A stretch of 32,677 nucleotides of DNA, taken from NCBI RefSeq assembly GCF_003851045.1, contig NZ_BFBX01000095.1, positions 8,469 to 41,145 of the forward strand. The letters run 5' to 3'. Each line of letters opens with the position of its first letter. Within the stretch, counting starts at the first letter, position 1. The notes beneath the pieces are model-generated. The model was not told the DNA's origin and made no database searches. It saw nothing but the letters and a program-made list of their open reading frames with translations. Shown piece by piece: positions 1-6,710 of this stretch. A program made the translations under genes and the position numbers. Source of the DNA: Paenibacillus sp. 598K. Its GTDB lineage: Bacteria; Bacillota; Bacilli; Paenibacillales; Paenibacillaceae.

Positions 1-989
1 AGCGGGTAGTGTCGGACGATCGCAGCGATGCTGCCAGCCGCCACGACGCCGGCAGGCGCGAGGATCTCGGCGTAGCGGAATGTCTTGTAGTCGTAATTAT
101 CCAGCTCGTCTGTCTCCCCGGACAGTGTCCAGGTCTCGGCATACCGACAATTGCAGCGCATATCATAGCGCACCGCGTGGTCGCCGGTCTCCAGCTCCTC
201 GCCGTAGCGCAGCTCGATGACCTGCCCTGGCTCGCCGCGCGCCGTCAGCGTCAGCTGTCCGGTCAGCTCGCGACCGAAGTCGATCAGCAGATGACCGTCC
301 GCCAGCGTCTCGATATGGAGCGGTGACTGCCGATAGACGCTGAGCGGCGGCGTCGGCTGCGGCTCCAGATTGTAGTCGGCCGCGCAAGACAGAGCGGACG
401 CAGCTGGCCAAGCCGTATCGTCAAAGCTCGCCAGTCGCCAGCCTCGGATGGAACGGCGTTCGTCGATATGCTCCAGGTATTGGGTATCGTACCCGATCGT
501 CTCGGCGGGGCCGAACTGCTCAGCCGGATGGCAGCGCCAGCTCCCATCGGTTCGCAGCATCGGTGCGCCATCGACGCACAGTTCGGCGGCCAGCCCCATC
601 CGCAGATCGCCGCTATTGAAGACACGGTTGATATGGCCTTGGTAATAGACATGGACAGCGATCGTGTTGGCGCCAGCCTGAAGCCAGCCGTCGAGCCGCC
701 ACTCGTTGTAATAGTAGTGGGAAGGGTAGCCCTGTGCCGGACCTTGTCCGACGAATCGACCGTTCACGTACAGCTTGTAGTAGTCGTCGGCGGTGATGCG
801 CAGCGTCGCATGCAGCGGCTGCCGCTCCAAGATGAAGCGCTTGCGGAAGTAGACATGCCGGTTGCGCAGCTCCTCCGGGTGCGGACGGTGTCCGGGCGGG
901 GGCGGGTCATTCTCCTTGTGCAGCATCGGGATCGGTTGCAGGCTGGCGAAGGTCTCATCGGTAATCCAGCGGGCTTGCCAGTTCATCAT
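1..989 (-). CDS. Alpha-L-rhamnosidase, GH78-like (N-terminal part, cut by window edge)
   Basis: The reading frame starts at ATG 989 (a second ATG follows at 986) behind a GAGGTGA ribosome binding site and stays open for 329 codons to the left edge. The N-terminus reads MMNWQARWI, followed by a jelly-roll segment with TLRITADDYYKLYVNGRFVGQ (split here: ADDYYKLYVNG is the key motif), then a second beta-rich segment with LLIDFGRELTGQL, RYGEEL and FRYAEIL. These are the accessory and pre-catalytic beta domains of GH78 rhamnosidases, which remove terminal L-rhamnose from pectin side chains or glycosides. The (alpha/alpha)6 catalytic barrel with its acid/base residues lies outside the window, so activity cannot be judged. 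No signal peptide is seen, so a cytoplasmic enzyme acting on imported oligosaccharides is likely. GH2-like or GH106 enzymes share similar beta domains and are less likely. Confidence 0.8.
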   Translation of the reverse strand, partial: MMNWQARWITDETFASLQPIPMLHKENDPPPPGHRPHPEELRNRHVYFRKRFILERQPLHATLRITADDYYKLYVNGRFVGQGPAQGYPSHYYYNEWRLDGWLQAGANTIAVHVYYQGHINRVFNSGDLRMGLAAELCVDGAPMLRTDGSWRCHPAEQFGPAETIGYDTQYLEHIDERRSIRGWRLASFDDTAWPAASALSCAADYNLEPQPTPPLSVYRQSPLHIETLADGHLLIDFGRELTGQLTLTARGEPGQVIELRYGEELETGDHAVRYDMRCNCRYAETWTLSGETDELDNYDYKTFRYAEILAPAGVVAAGSIAAIVRHYP

Positions 990-1096
990 CGGTTCACCTC
1001 GGCGCGAATGGTATCGTTATCATAGCCAGTGTACCATGAAGTGCCAGATGAATCCCCGCATATGGCCAAAAAACTTCGCCATCCCCGCTACTTATG

Positions 1097-1283
1097 CTAA
1101 CGGTCATTTTTGCATCTTACAGGTCGTCTCGGAAGCTCTCTCCAACCTAACGGACAAATCGGTCTCTTACAGACACAAATAAGCCGAGGAAGTGGTAATT
1201 TCCTCGGCTAAGCGTTCGATATGACCGTTAGATTTATAAAAGGCGCGATAACGTCGTCTAAGCGTCATTTTTGACCTTTAGGC
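1097..1283. repeat. Cluster of degenerate CTAACGG repeats, partly at 50-bp spacing
   Basis: The 347-bp gap between the Hsp20 and rhamnosidase genes contains related units. CTAACGG begins at 1097 and again at 1147, exactly 50 bp apart, and both are followed at a fixed offset by CTTACAG. An inverted copy starts at 1231 reading leftward (CTAACGGTCAT), and a further variant starts at 1258 (CTAAGCGTCATTTTTG, compare CTAACGGTCATTTTTG at 1097). The units resemble those at 24931-25114, which also begin CTAACG and have 50-bp spacing. Function is unknown. They look like a small non-coding intergenic repeat family. Confidence 0.6.
1182..1209 (-). terminator. Hairpin, possible terminator for the Hsp20 transcript
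   Basis: A perfect 10-bp stem, AGCCGAGGAA against TTCCTCGGCT, encloses an 8-nt loop. On the minus strand it is followed by a T-rich stretch (TTATTTGTG), which fits a weak intrinsic terminator about 130 bp beyond the Hsp20 stop codon. It lies inside the repeat cluster, so it could equally be part of a repeat element. Confidence 0.45.
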
Positions 1284-1284
1284 A

Positions 1285-1307
1285 GGGCCGTCCCTCGAGG
1301 GCGGCCC
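1285..1307. repeat. GC-rich inverted repeat downstream of hsp20
   Basis: GGGCCG, one unpaired base and CCCTC pair with GAGGG, one unpaired base and CGGCCC, making a near-perfect palindrome about 30 bp past the Hsp20 stop. No clear T-run follows on either strand. It may be an mRNA 3' hairpin protecting the hsp20 transcript rather than a terminator. Confidence 0.45.
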
Positions 1308-1336
1308 AGTCGCCGCCCAGCGTCACCGCGTGCAGC

Positions 1337-1771
1337 TTAGTGGATGTCGATGCGTTTGCGGGTATCGGGGCCCGGGCGCTTCGGGATTTCGAGCTTCAGC
1401 ACGCCCTGCTCCAGCTTGGCCTCGATGCGCTCTTCGTCGACCCGGTCTACGTAGAAGCGGCGGACGAATTCGCCGGAGCGACGCTCCCGTCGCAATACGC
1501 GGTTGTCGTCGTCCTTGTGCTCGGTATAGTCGTCGCGCTTGGCGCGAATCGTCAGATAGCCGTTATCCACCTCGACGTGGATATCTTCCTTGGCGATGCC
1601 AGGCAGCTCGGCCTCTACCAGATAGCGGTCCTTCTCCTCGCGGATATCGGTTCGGAAGGCCTGCCCGCCAAAAGGAGTCAACCAATGATCGTCGGTCAGA
1701 TCCTGGAAGGATTTCAGCATTTGTCCGAACATATCCTCTTGGCGTTTGCGGAATGGAATCAGATCAAACAT
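1337..1771 (-). CDS. Small heat-shock protein, Hsp20/alpha-crystallin family
   Basis: This 144-residue protein is an ATP-independent holdase that binds unfolding proteins in the cytoplasm. The N-terminus MFDLIPFRKR is typical of Bacillales Hsp18/Hsp20 proteins. The alpha-crystallin domain covers roughly residues 38-134, with YLVEAELPGIAKEDI, the DNGYLTIRAKR strand and GVLKLEIPK, and it ends with an IDIH tail of the I-x-I type used in oligomer contacts. An ATG three codons upstream (1780) abuts the AAAGGAG ribosome binding site directly. The ATG at 1771 lies 9 nt beyond it and matches the family N-terminus, so it is taken as the start. The gene has its own promoter and appears monocistronic. 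No CIRCE element is visible near the promoter, so HrcA control is not supported. Confidence 0.93.
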   Translation of the reverse strand: MFDLIPFRKRQEDMFGQMLKSFQDLTDDHWLTPFGGQAFRTDIREEKDRYLVEAELPGIAKEDIHVEVDNGYLTIRAKRDDYTEHKDDDNRVLRRERRSGEFVRRFYVDRVDEERIEAKLEQGVLKLEIPKRPGPDTRKRIDIH

Positions 1772-1813
1772 CAAAATCATCTCCTTTTATTTTTTGTCGT
1801 GCTTACAGTTCTT

Positions 1814-1843
1814 ATTATAGCGCCGCCTCTTGAACGGCTTCAA
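1814..1843 (-). promoter_or_regulatory. Sigma-A-type promoter of hsp20
   Basis: On the minus strand, TTGAAG (-35, 1843-1838) and TATAAT (-10, 1819-1814) are separated by 18 bp, about 42 bp upstream of the start codon. The -10 is a consensus match. No CIRCE inverted repeat overlaps it. Confidence 0.7.
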
Positions 1844-1923
1844 AGGCCGAGATCCGCTAAAAAAAGCGAAAGCCGCCGATTTTTTGCCGATTCTCAACAA
1901 AAATTCAGGGCCCTCGCAAGATT

Positions 1924-1955
1924 TGACTATTTTTGACCTTCTGACCTTTCCTGAC
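1924..1955. promoter_or_regulatory. Four TGAC direct repeats upstream of the hsp20 promoter
   Basis: TGAC occurs at 1924, 1934, 1942 and 1952, that is at spacings of 10, 8 and 10 bp, close to one helical turn, in an AT-rich stretch 80-110 bp upstream of the -35 box. The 11-mer TTTTTGACCTT seen here also occurs near 1269. This may be an activator site array or chance. It is an observation only. Confidence 0.25.
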
Positions 1956-2047
1956 GTAATTCTCTGTACGCTCTCCTATCAATGGCACGATGGCGGAGGG
2001 AGGGGCCGCTGACGCCAGACGACGTCCCCGGCGCATGGATCGACAGG

Positions 2048-3127
2048 CTATAGTCTTAGGATACGACGGTAATGCATATGTCCGAGCTGTTCGGACCAGT
2101 CCAGCTCCTCGGCATAAGGGTCACGATAGGAGGTGGCTGTAGGCAAATAGCCGAACAGGACGCCCATACCGCCGCAGAGTGCGTTGCCGCCGTCGCCGCC
2201 CTTGACGCGTACGATGCCGTCCGCAGACACTGTGAGCTCCCACTGGTAAGGATCGCCGTGGAAATGGAGACCAAAGGCGCCAGGCAGCTCGAGGTCATAG
2301 GGCCGCTCAGATTCGCCCGGGCGGCCGTGCCCACGGTCGGAATCGCCGCTCATACCCGTGCCGTCCGCAGCGCCTTCGTCGCCACCGGCATCGCCATTCA
2401 TCTCATTTGCATCCGACCCGGAACGATCCAGCTCGCCCAGGTGTCGGACCTTCATCGTGTAGTCAAAGCTATCTCCCCAAGGGAACAGCGTCCTGCTGCC
2501 GCAGCCATAGATATACTCCCATTCGTCCTCGGTCAGGATGGCGAAGCCTTCCTCCAGATTCGCCTCGGCCCAGTCGGGATAATCGTCGCTCGTCCAGAAC
2601 AGCTCGACGCGCACGCCGTCGCCCGTCCGGTTGAAGCGGTGGGTTTCATGGCGTTCGTAAGCTTTGTAGGTGGATGCGAGGAATTTGGTCAGATCGGCTT
2701 GCAGTTCCTCATCCTCCTCCAGCTCCTCGGGGGTAGCCTCCTCCCAGCTCGCCGAGCGGGTGAGACGTTCGACCAGCATCGATCCGATCGTCACCTCCCG
2801 CACGGGCGACATTTGTTGCCGCAGCAGGGTTGGCGCATCGGCCAATGTCATCCCGAGCGTCTCCAGTCCTTCCTCCAGATCGACGCGCGTCCGAGTGTCC
2901 ATCCGGTCCGTGCCTCCTTCCCAGCCGAGCGTGACGCGGTCGCCGGGGATGAAGACGAACTCGCTGTCCTGGTAGGCGAAGACGCCGGTCTCCAACTGCC
3001 GTCCGTAGCGAGCGAACCTGTCCATCCGCAACAGCGAGAACCCAGCGGGCAGCGAGAGCTCCTGCAGGTGCGCTTGCTTCTCCTCCGTTGTCCACGCGTC
3101 CCAGACCGTTCGTTGTACCGAATCCAT
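2048..3127 (-). CDS. Formylglycine-generating-enzyme-like (SUMF1 fold) protein of unknown role
   Basis: The 359-residue cytoplasmic protein starts at ATG 3127 behind GAGAGGAG. Several blocks recall the FGE-sulfatase (SUMF1) C-type-lectin-like fold: FVFIPGDRVTLGW near residues 57-69, LTEDEWEYIYGCG near 198-210, FPWGDSF near 215-221, GGDGGNALCGG near 310-320 and a terminal HYRRILRL. True FGEs oxidise a cysteine in sulfatases and need two active-site cysteines. Only C209 and C318 are in plausible places, and the usual RGGSW/RSAYR motifs are altered, so catalysis is doubtful. Residues about 236-275 form an acidic Gly/Asp/Ser-rich insertion with little predicted structure. It lies upstream of hsp20 in the same direction, but hsp20 has its own promoter. 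No sulfatase gene is nearby. The family call rests on motif memory and could be a related FGE-fold domain. Confidence 0.6.
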   Translation of the reverse strand: MDSVQRTVWDAWTTEEKQAHLQELSLPAGFSLLRMDRFARYGRQLETGVFAYQDSEFVFIPGDRVTLGWEGGTDRMDTRTRVDLEEGLETLGMTLADAPTLLRQQMSPVREVTIGSMLVERLTRSASWEEATPEELEEDEELQADLTKFLASTYKAYERHETHRFNRTGDGVRVELFWTSDDYPDWAEANLEEGFAILTEDEWEYIYGCGSRTLFPWGDSFDYTMKVRHLGELDRSGSDANEMNGDAGGDEGAADGTGMSGDSDRGHGRPGESERPYDLELPGAFGLHFHGDPYQWELTVSADGIVRVKGGDGGNALCGGMGVLFGYLPTATSYRDPYAEELDWSEQLGHMHYRRILRL

Positions 3128-3160
3128 AACAGATGCTCCTCTCGCTAGTCATATGCCCCT

Positions 3161-3190
3161 ATTCTAGCAAGATTATTCCGATGCGATCAA
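3161..3190 (-). promoter_or_regulatory. Promoter of the FGE-like gene
   Basis: On the minus strand, TTGATC (3190-3185) and TAGAAT (3166-3161) are 18 bp apart, about 35 bp upstream of the ATG. It is divergent from the GNAT promoter. Confidence 0.55.
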
Positions 3191-3251
3191 TGTGTCTTCC
3201 GATGCTATTCAAGGCAGGAGTCCATCCTGTTATCGATTATTCCCGCTTCAT

Positions 3252-3281
3252 TTGACATCTTTCAGCCGCTTCATGCATAAT
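3252..3281 (+). promoter_or_regulatory. Promoter of the GNAT gene
   Basis: A consensus -35 TTGACA at 3252-3257 and CATAAT at 3276-3281 are separated by 18 bp. The start codon lies 48 bp downstream. Confidence 0.7.
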
Positions 3282-3284
3282 GAT

Positions 3285-3310
3285 GGTACTATAAAAACTA
3301 AATCAGTACC
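3285..3310 (+). promoter_or_regulatory. Inverted repeat at the GNAT transcription start, candidate operator
   Basis: GGTACT (3285-3290) and AGTACC (3305-3310) form a perfect 6-bp inverted repeat around a 14-bp AT-rich centre. It begins 3 bp after the -10 box, where a repressor would block transcription. The regulator is unknown; the adjacent TetR gene at 4028 is a candidate. Confidence 0.4.
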
Positions 3311-3329
3311 AATGAGTGGAGGAGAGACC

Positions 3330-3935
3330 ATGAGCCACATTGAGATTGTTCAGGGAATGAAGGAGTCAGTGGAAGGAGCAAGGCTGAACAGAATGGCGCT
3401 GGAGGAGGTCGCGCAGACGTTGGCGGGTACGACGGATGAGACGATGATCGAGCAGACGCTGGCCCAGATGTGGCAGCTCCCGAACAATCGATTCAGCCAT
3501 CAGTATGCCTATGAGGCGCGGCGCGGGGAGAAGACGCTTGGCATCATCACCTGTTATCCGACAGAGGTGCTCGAACGGTTGGGATGGCCCACGCTCCAGA
3601 CGCTGGTAGGCATACGCAAGTGGCCGTTACTCTCGCATGCGATCCGCAATCTGCAGACGGTATGGAATCTGATCCATCTGAAAGAAGGACGCAAGGATGA
3701 ATTCCATATTGCCTCGTTGGCGGCGTTGCCGGAGAGCCGAGGGATGGGAATCGGGACGCTGCTGATCGGTCATGCCGAGGAGGAGGCTCGCAAGCAGCGC
3801 TTCCGCAAGACATCGCTGACGGTGAAGAAGTCCAATTATGGCGCGAGGCGGCTGTATGAGCGTCTGGGCTACACGGTAGTCGACAAGATTGACCGCGAGC
3901 CCTTCTATCTCTATCGGATGGCGAAGCTTTTGTAA
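3330..3935 (+). CDS. GNAT-family N-acetyltransferase
   Basis: The 201-residue protein should transfer an acetyl group from acetyl-CoA to an amine; the substrate is unknown. The acetyl-CoA pyrophosphate-binding motif is RGMGIGT near residue 136, within IASLAALPESRGMGIGTLL (motif A). It is followed by SLTVKKSNYGARRLYERLGY, the usual beta5-alpha4 motif B. The ATG at 3330 follows GGAGGAGAGACC and gives a normal family length. Upstream ATGs at 3192 and 3312 lie before or inside the promoter and operator region or lack a spaced ribosome binding site. A TetR gene follows after 92 bp on the same strand. The context gives no substrate hint. Confidence 0.85.
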   Translation: MSHIEIVQGMKESVEGARLNRMALEEVAQTLAGTTDETMIEQTLAQMWQLPNNRFSHQYAYEARRGEKTLGIITCYPTEVLERLGWPTLQTLVGIRKWPLLSHAIRNLQTVWNLIHLKEGRKDEFHIASLAALPESRGMGIGTLLIGHAEEEARKQRFRKTSLTVKKSNYGARRLYERLGYTVVDKIDREPFYLYRMAKLL

Positions 3936-3962
3936 CGGTTGAGCTTGCGCATTGAACACATG

Positions 3963-3973
3963 ACAAGTCTTGT
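3963..3973 (+). promoter_or_regulatory. Palindrome upstream of tetR, candidate autoregulatory operator
   Basis: ACAAG-T-CTTGT is a perfect 11-bp palindrome, extended imperfectly by CAT on the left and ATG on the right. It lies about 55 bp before the TetR start codon. TetR proteins usually bind such short palindromes near their own promoter. No convincing -10/-35 pair was found in this gap. Confidence 0.35.
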
Positions 3974-4027
3974 ATGCACACTATTCCCATCCCTTGGCAC
4001 TGCAACGCTGCCAGACAGGAGGTACCG

Positions 4028-4621
4028 ATGACACACGAACCGGATCGACAGGTGTATTTGAAGTTATTGCGATTGATGGGCATCAAGGGGACGCACTTTA
4101 CGACCGATGATCTGGCTCGCGAGCTAGGTACGAGCAAGCGTACGCTATACGTGTATTTTGCGAGCAAGGAAGAGATGATCGGCAAGACCATAGATTTCGT
4201 ATTCGAGGATATGAAGCGCTCCGACTCGGAGATTCTGGCCAATACGGACTACTCGCCGCGCGAGAAGATCGAGCGTTACTTCCGCAATATCCCCGACAGC
4301 TACCATATCGGCGCGCTCTTGCGTCATGAAGGGGACTTCCGGCGGCATTATCCGCAGCTATGGGAGAAGACGGAGCGTCGTCTCGACGCGATATGGGATG
4401 AACTGATCGAGCTGGTGGAGCAAGGGATCGCCAGCGGCACGCTGCGCAAGGTCGATACGGCTGTGCTGCGGCTCATGCTGGAGCAGACGCTGTTCAAGCT
4501 GCTCGATTACGAGTATACGGCGCGCGCGCGCGTCAGCTTCGAATCGGGGATGCAGGCGATGTGCGACATCTTGCTGCATGGGCTGCTGGGCACCTCTGCC
4601 CCCGTCAGCTCTCTTCGATGA
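4028..4621 (+). CDS. TetR/AcrR-family transcriptional regulator
   Basis: This is a 197-residue DNA-binding regulator. The N-terminal helix-turn-helix spans about residues 23-47 (FTTDDLARELGTSKRTLYVYF, with SKRTLYVYFASKEEM as the recognition part and the family signature). The remaining helical region is the ligand-binding and dimerisation domain with no recognisable ligand signature. ATG 4028 follows AGGAGGTACCG, an unusually strong ribosome binding site. An upstream in-frame ATG at 3974 lacks one. The gene follows the GNAT gene on the same strand. Its 3' end overlaps the convergent coiled-coil gene by 17 bp, so read-through antisense between the two is likely. Confidence 0.9.
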   Translation: MTHEPDRQVYLKLLRLMGIKGTHFTTDDLARELGTSKRTLYVYFASKEEMIGKTIDFVFEDMKRSDSEILANTDYSPREKIERYFRNIPDSYHIGALLRHEGDFRRHYPQLWEKTERRLDAIWDELIELVEQGIASGTLRKVDTAVLRLMLEQTLFKLLDYEYTARARVSFESGMQAMCDILLHGLLGTSAPVSSLR

Positions 4622-5543
4622 GGGCGGTGATCCGACCGTCCAACTGCCGGGCATCGTTGCGGACGATGGCGGCCTCTCCGACGAGACCTTCGACGATGCG
4701 GCGGAGCTGGTAGAGCTTGTTCAGCAGCTCCTGGTTCGACGTCTGGATGCGGTCCCGGACGACCCAGTCGACGACCAGCCCATCGAAAAAAAAGTCCGCC
4801 AGCCTCAGCGCGCCGCCGATATCGATACGCACCTGAATATCGCGGTGGACATCCTTCACCTCCTCGGCAAAGCGGCGCAGGCCGTCCTGGGCGGCATGGA
4901 TGGCTACGCGGGCGGTATCGATCTGCTCGTACTTCATCGCGTCGGCCATCAACCCGCCGCCGTACACATCCCATGTGCCGTAATGACCCGCCGCCTCGAG
5001 GGCGCGTGAAGCGCGGTCGAGATCGTGGAGGACGCCACGTCCGACCGCGATGGCCTCTTCGAGCTCGCGCAGATCGGCGAGCCGCGCGTTATGTTGCTCG
5101 GTCAGCTCGTGGAGTTGCTCGGCCAGCGCGGGGAAGTGCACTGCGATCAGCTGCCGCTTCTGCTCCAGCAGCTCCCCGTATCGTCGCTCCGCTTGCTCGA
5201 GCCCGGCCAGCTTGGCGATCAGCTCGGTCCGCTCGCGCTCCAGATCGCGCTGCGTATCCTCCGCCTCCTCGAGCCGGAGCTTGAGCTGCAGCGCCTGCTG
5301 CTCGGCCCGGCTCGGCCGATCGCGGCGCCGCAGCAGGATTGCCCGCAACGTCTCTCCGAAGCTCCGGCGCTCCAGGCCTCCGTCCGCAGCGGAGACATCG
5401 GCCCACTGACGCCGCAGCGAGCGCACGTCGAGGCTGAGCTGCTCGAGCTCCCGCTGCAGCTGCGTTTGCCGAGCCGACCAGTTATGCTCGTGGCGGACCA
5501 TGATTCGCAGCTCGGCGAGCTGCGCATTGATCTCGGTCAGCAT
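4605..5543 (-). CDS. Coiled-coil protein of unknown function
   Basis: The 312-residue protein was not recognised. Two long stretches, about residues 15-55 and 75-175, are rich in heptad-like Leu/Glu/Arg/Gln (LQLKLRLEEAEDTQRDLERE is typical) and should form coiled coils. Between them lies a basic segment, LLRRRDRPSRAEQ. The C-terminal third (GTWDVYGGGLMADAMKYEQ, FFFDGLVVDWVVRD) looks globular and is followed by a final helix. There is no signal peptide or membrane segment, so it is cytoplasmic. ATG 5543 lies 1 nt after the stop of the upstream 51-codon gene, and the GGAGG ribosome binding site is inside that gene, so translation is probably coupled. The partner or filament role of the coiled coil is unknown. 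Confidence 0.8.
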   Translation of the reverse strand: MLTEINAQLAELRIMVRHEHNWSARQTQLQRELEQLSLDVRSLRRQWADVSAADGGLERRSFGETLRAILLRRRDRPSRAEQQALQLKLRLEEAEDTQRDLERERTELIAKLAGLEQAERRYGELLEQKRQLIAVHFPALAEQLHELTEQHNARLADLRELEEAIAVGRGVLHDLDRASRALEAAGHYGTWDVYGGGLMADAMKYEQIDTARVAIHAAQDGLRRFAEEVKDVHRDIQVRIDIGGALRLADFFFDGLVVDWVVRDRIQTSNQELLNKLYQLRRIVEGLVGEAAIVRNDARQLDGRITALIEES

Positions 5544-5544
5544 G

Positions 5545-5700
5545 CTACACCTCCACCCGATAGTTCAGGTCGAGCGCATCGCCCGGCTTGCCCGGCGGCA
5601 GCTCGAACGCCGTCACGGCGGCCGTGTGGAGGAGCTCCGACAGCCGGGCTTTGATCGGATCGAGTCGTTCCGCGAGGCCATAGATTTTGATTTGGGCCAT
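5545..5700 (-). CDS. Small protein resembling a truncated tautomerase N-terminus
   Basis: This 51-residue protein starts at ATG 5700 behind AAGGAAGG. The first 42 residues (MAQIKIYGLAERLDPIKARL, then SELLHTAAVTAFELPPGKP) recall the beta-alpha-beta start of bacillar tautomerase-superfamily proteins of about 125-130 residues, with the pattern I-K-I-Y-G, P-I-K-x-x-L-S, H, A, P-x-x-K. The rest of that family is absent: the chain ends after a short DLNYRVEV tail. The catalytic Pro-1 is replaced by Ala after Met. It could be a decayed tautomerase or an unrelated small subunit. The tight coupling to the coiled-coil gene (1-nt gap, shared ribosome binding site) argues it is translated. The family link is from memory and uncertain. 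Confidence 0.5.
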   Translation of the reverse strand: MAQIKIYGLAERLDPIKARLSELLHTAAVTAFELPPGKPGDALDLNYRVEV

Positions 5701-5813
5701 GTCACGCCTTCCTTTCCAGTAGGTTCCATCCATCATCTCACAGATCTGGTTGCGGTGCATCATTTGCTTAGGTTCGCTTAACGACCAGGGTTGCTCCAAG
5801 CGAGGCTCCTGCG

Positions 5814-6710
5814 CTAGCTCTCCGCGACAGCGTCCCCCAGCAGGAAACGTATCATCGCCGTGTGCACTTGCTCCGGCTGTTCATGGTTGATCGCATGCCC
5901 GGCGTCAGCGATGACGGCATGATGATAGCCCTCGCTCGCGAGCAGCGCCGTATAGTCGCTGCCGACCACAGCCGGATGGTCGCCCACGAGGAAGAGCAGG
6001 CGGTCGCGCAACTGACGATCAGCGGCTCCGTCATAGAGCTGTAGACGATGGGGGAGCATCGCTGCCCGACGATGGCTCCTCATGAGCAAGAGCAGATGCT
6101 GCTCCAGCAGCGGCTGACGGTCCCACACGTCGCTGCGAGGAGAGCTGAGCTTGCGGATCGCCTTGCGTAGCTGACGGTCTGTTGGCATGAGCATCTCCGG
6201 GAACATCAGCAGCATCGTCCGCAGCATCGCGCGCAGCGGCTGACGCACGATCCCGCCCTCCATGCAGACGGCCCGTCCCACCCGATCCGGACGCGCGAGC
6301 AGGTATTGGTACGCCAGATGCGCCCCGTTGGATACGCCGGCCAGATGCGGCTGCGCCAGACCGAGGCGATCGACCAGCTCATCGATCCACGGGATGAGAC
6401 GGAAGCGGCCGCGCGTGAACTGGTCGTTCGGCACACTGCGGCCGGGGCCGCCCAGCGTGTCGATGGCGATGCAGCGGAAGTGCCGGGCAAGCGTCGGCAT
6501 ATTGAGCGCCCACATGATCGCCGAGTTGTCCCCCACTCCGTGGAAGAGCAGCAGCGGCGGCTTATCGGGGGCGCCAGCGACCAGACAATGGGTCGTACCG
6601 TAGGCTGTCGGGATGTCGAGACTTTCGTAGTCCGTCGCCCATTGCGACAGCACCATTTCATAGGAGGACATCGTCTGCGCCCGCAGACGGTCATTTTTGA
6701 ATACGTTCAT
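5814..6710 (-). CDS. Alpha/beta-fold hydrolase
   Basis: This is a 298-residue soluble serine hydrolase with substrate unknown. The catalytic set is visible: oxyanion-hole motif LLLFHGVGDN near residues 53-62, nucleophile elbow GVSNG with Ser127, Asp244 in LVGDHPAV and His272 in DAGHAINHEQ. A helical lid lies between about residues 155 and 230. ATG 6710 follows AAGGGAGG at 7 nt and is preferred over the ATG six codons upstream. The start lies inside the 3' end of the tetR gene (20-bp overlap), so the two are co-transcribed and probably translationally coupled. This places the hydrolase under control of that TetR. Esterase, lactonase and C-C hydrolase activities are all possible. Confidence 0.88.
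   Translation of the reverse strand: MNVFKNDRLRAQTMSSYEMVLSQWATDYESLDIPTAYGTTHCLVAGAPDKPPLLLFHGVGDNSAIMWALNMPTLARHFRCIAIDTLGGPGRSVPNDQFTRGRFRLIPWIDELVDRLGLAQPHLAGVSNGAHLAYQYLLARPDRVGRAVCMEGGIVRQPLRAMLRTMLLMFPEMLMPTDRQLRKAIRKLSSPRSDVWDRQPLLEQHLLLLMRSHRRAAMLPHRLQLYDGAADRQLRDRLLFLVGDHPAVVGSDYTALLASEGYHHAVIADAGHAINHEQPEQVHTAMIRFLLGDAVAES

Noticed and set aside
1772..2047. CIRCE/HrcA operator for hsp20
   Set aside because: The TTAGCACTC-N9-GAGTGCTAA pattern is not present in this gap.
2072..3148. Plus-strand open frame opposite the FGE-like gene
   Set aside because: It is an antisense artefact of GC-rich coding bias; the minus-strand frame has a promoter, a ribosome binding site and recognisable motifs.
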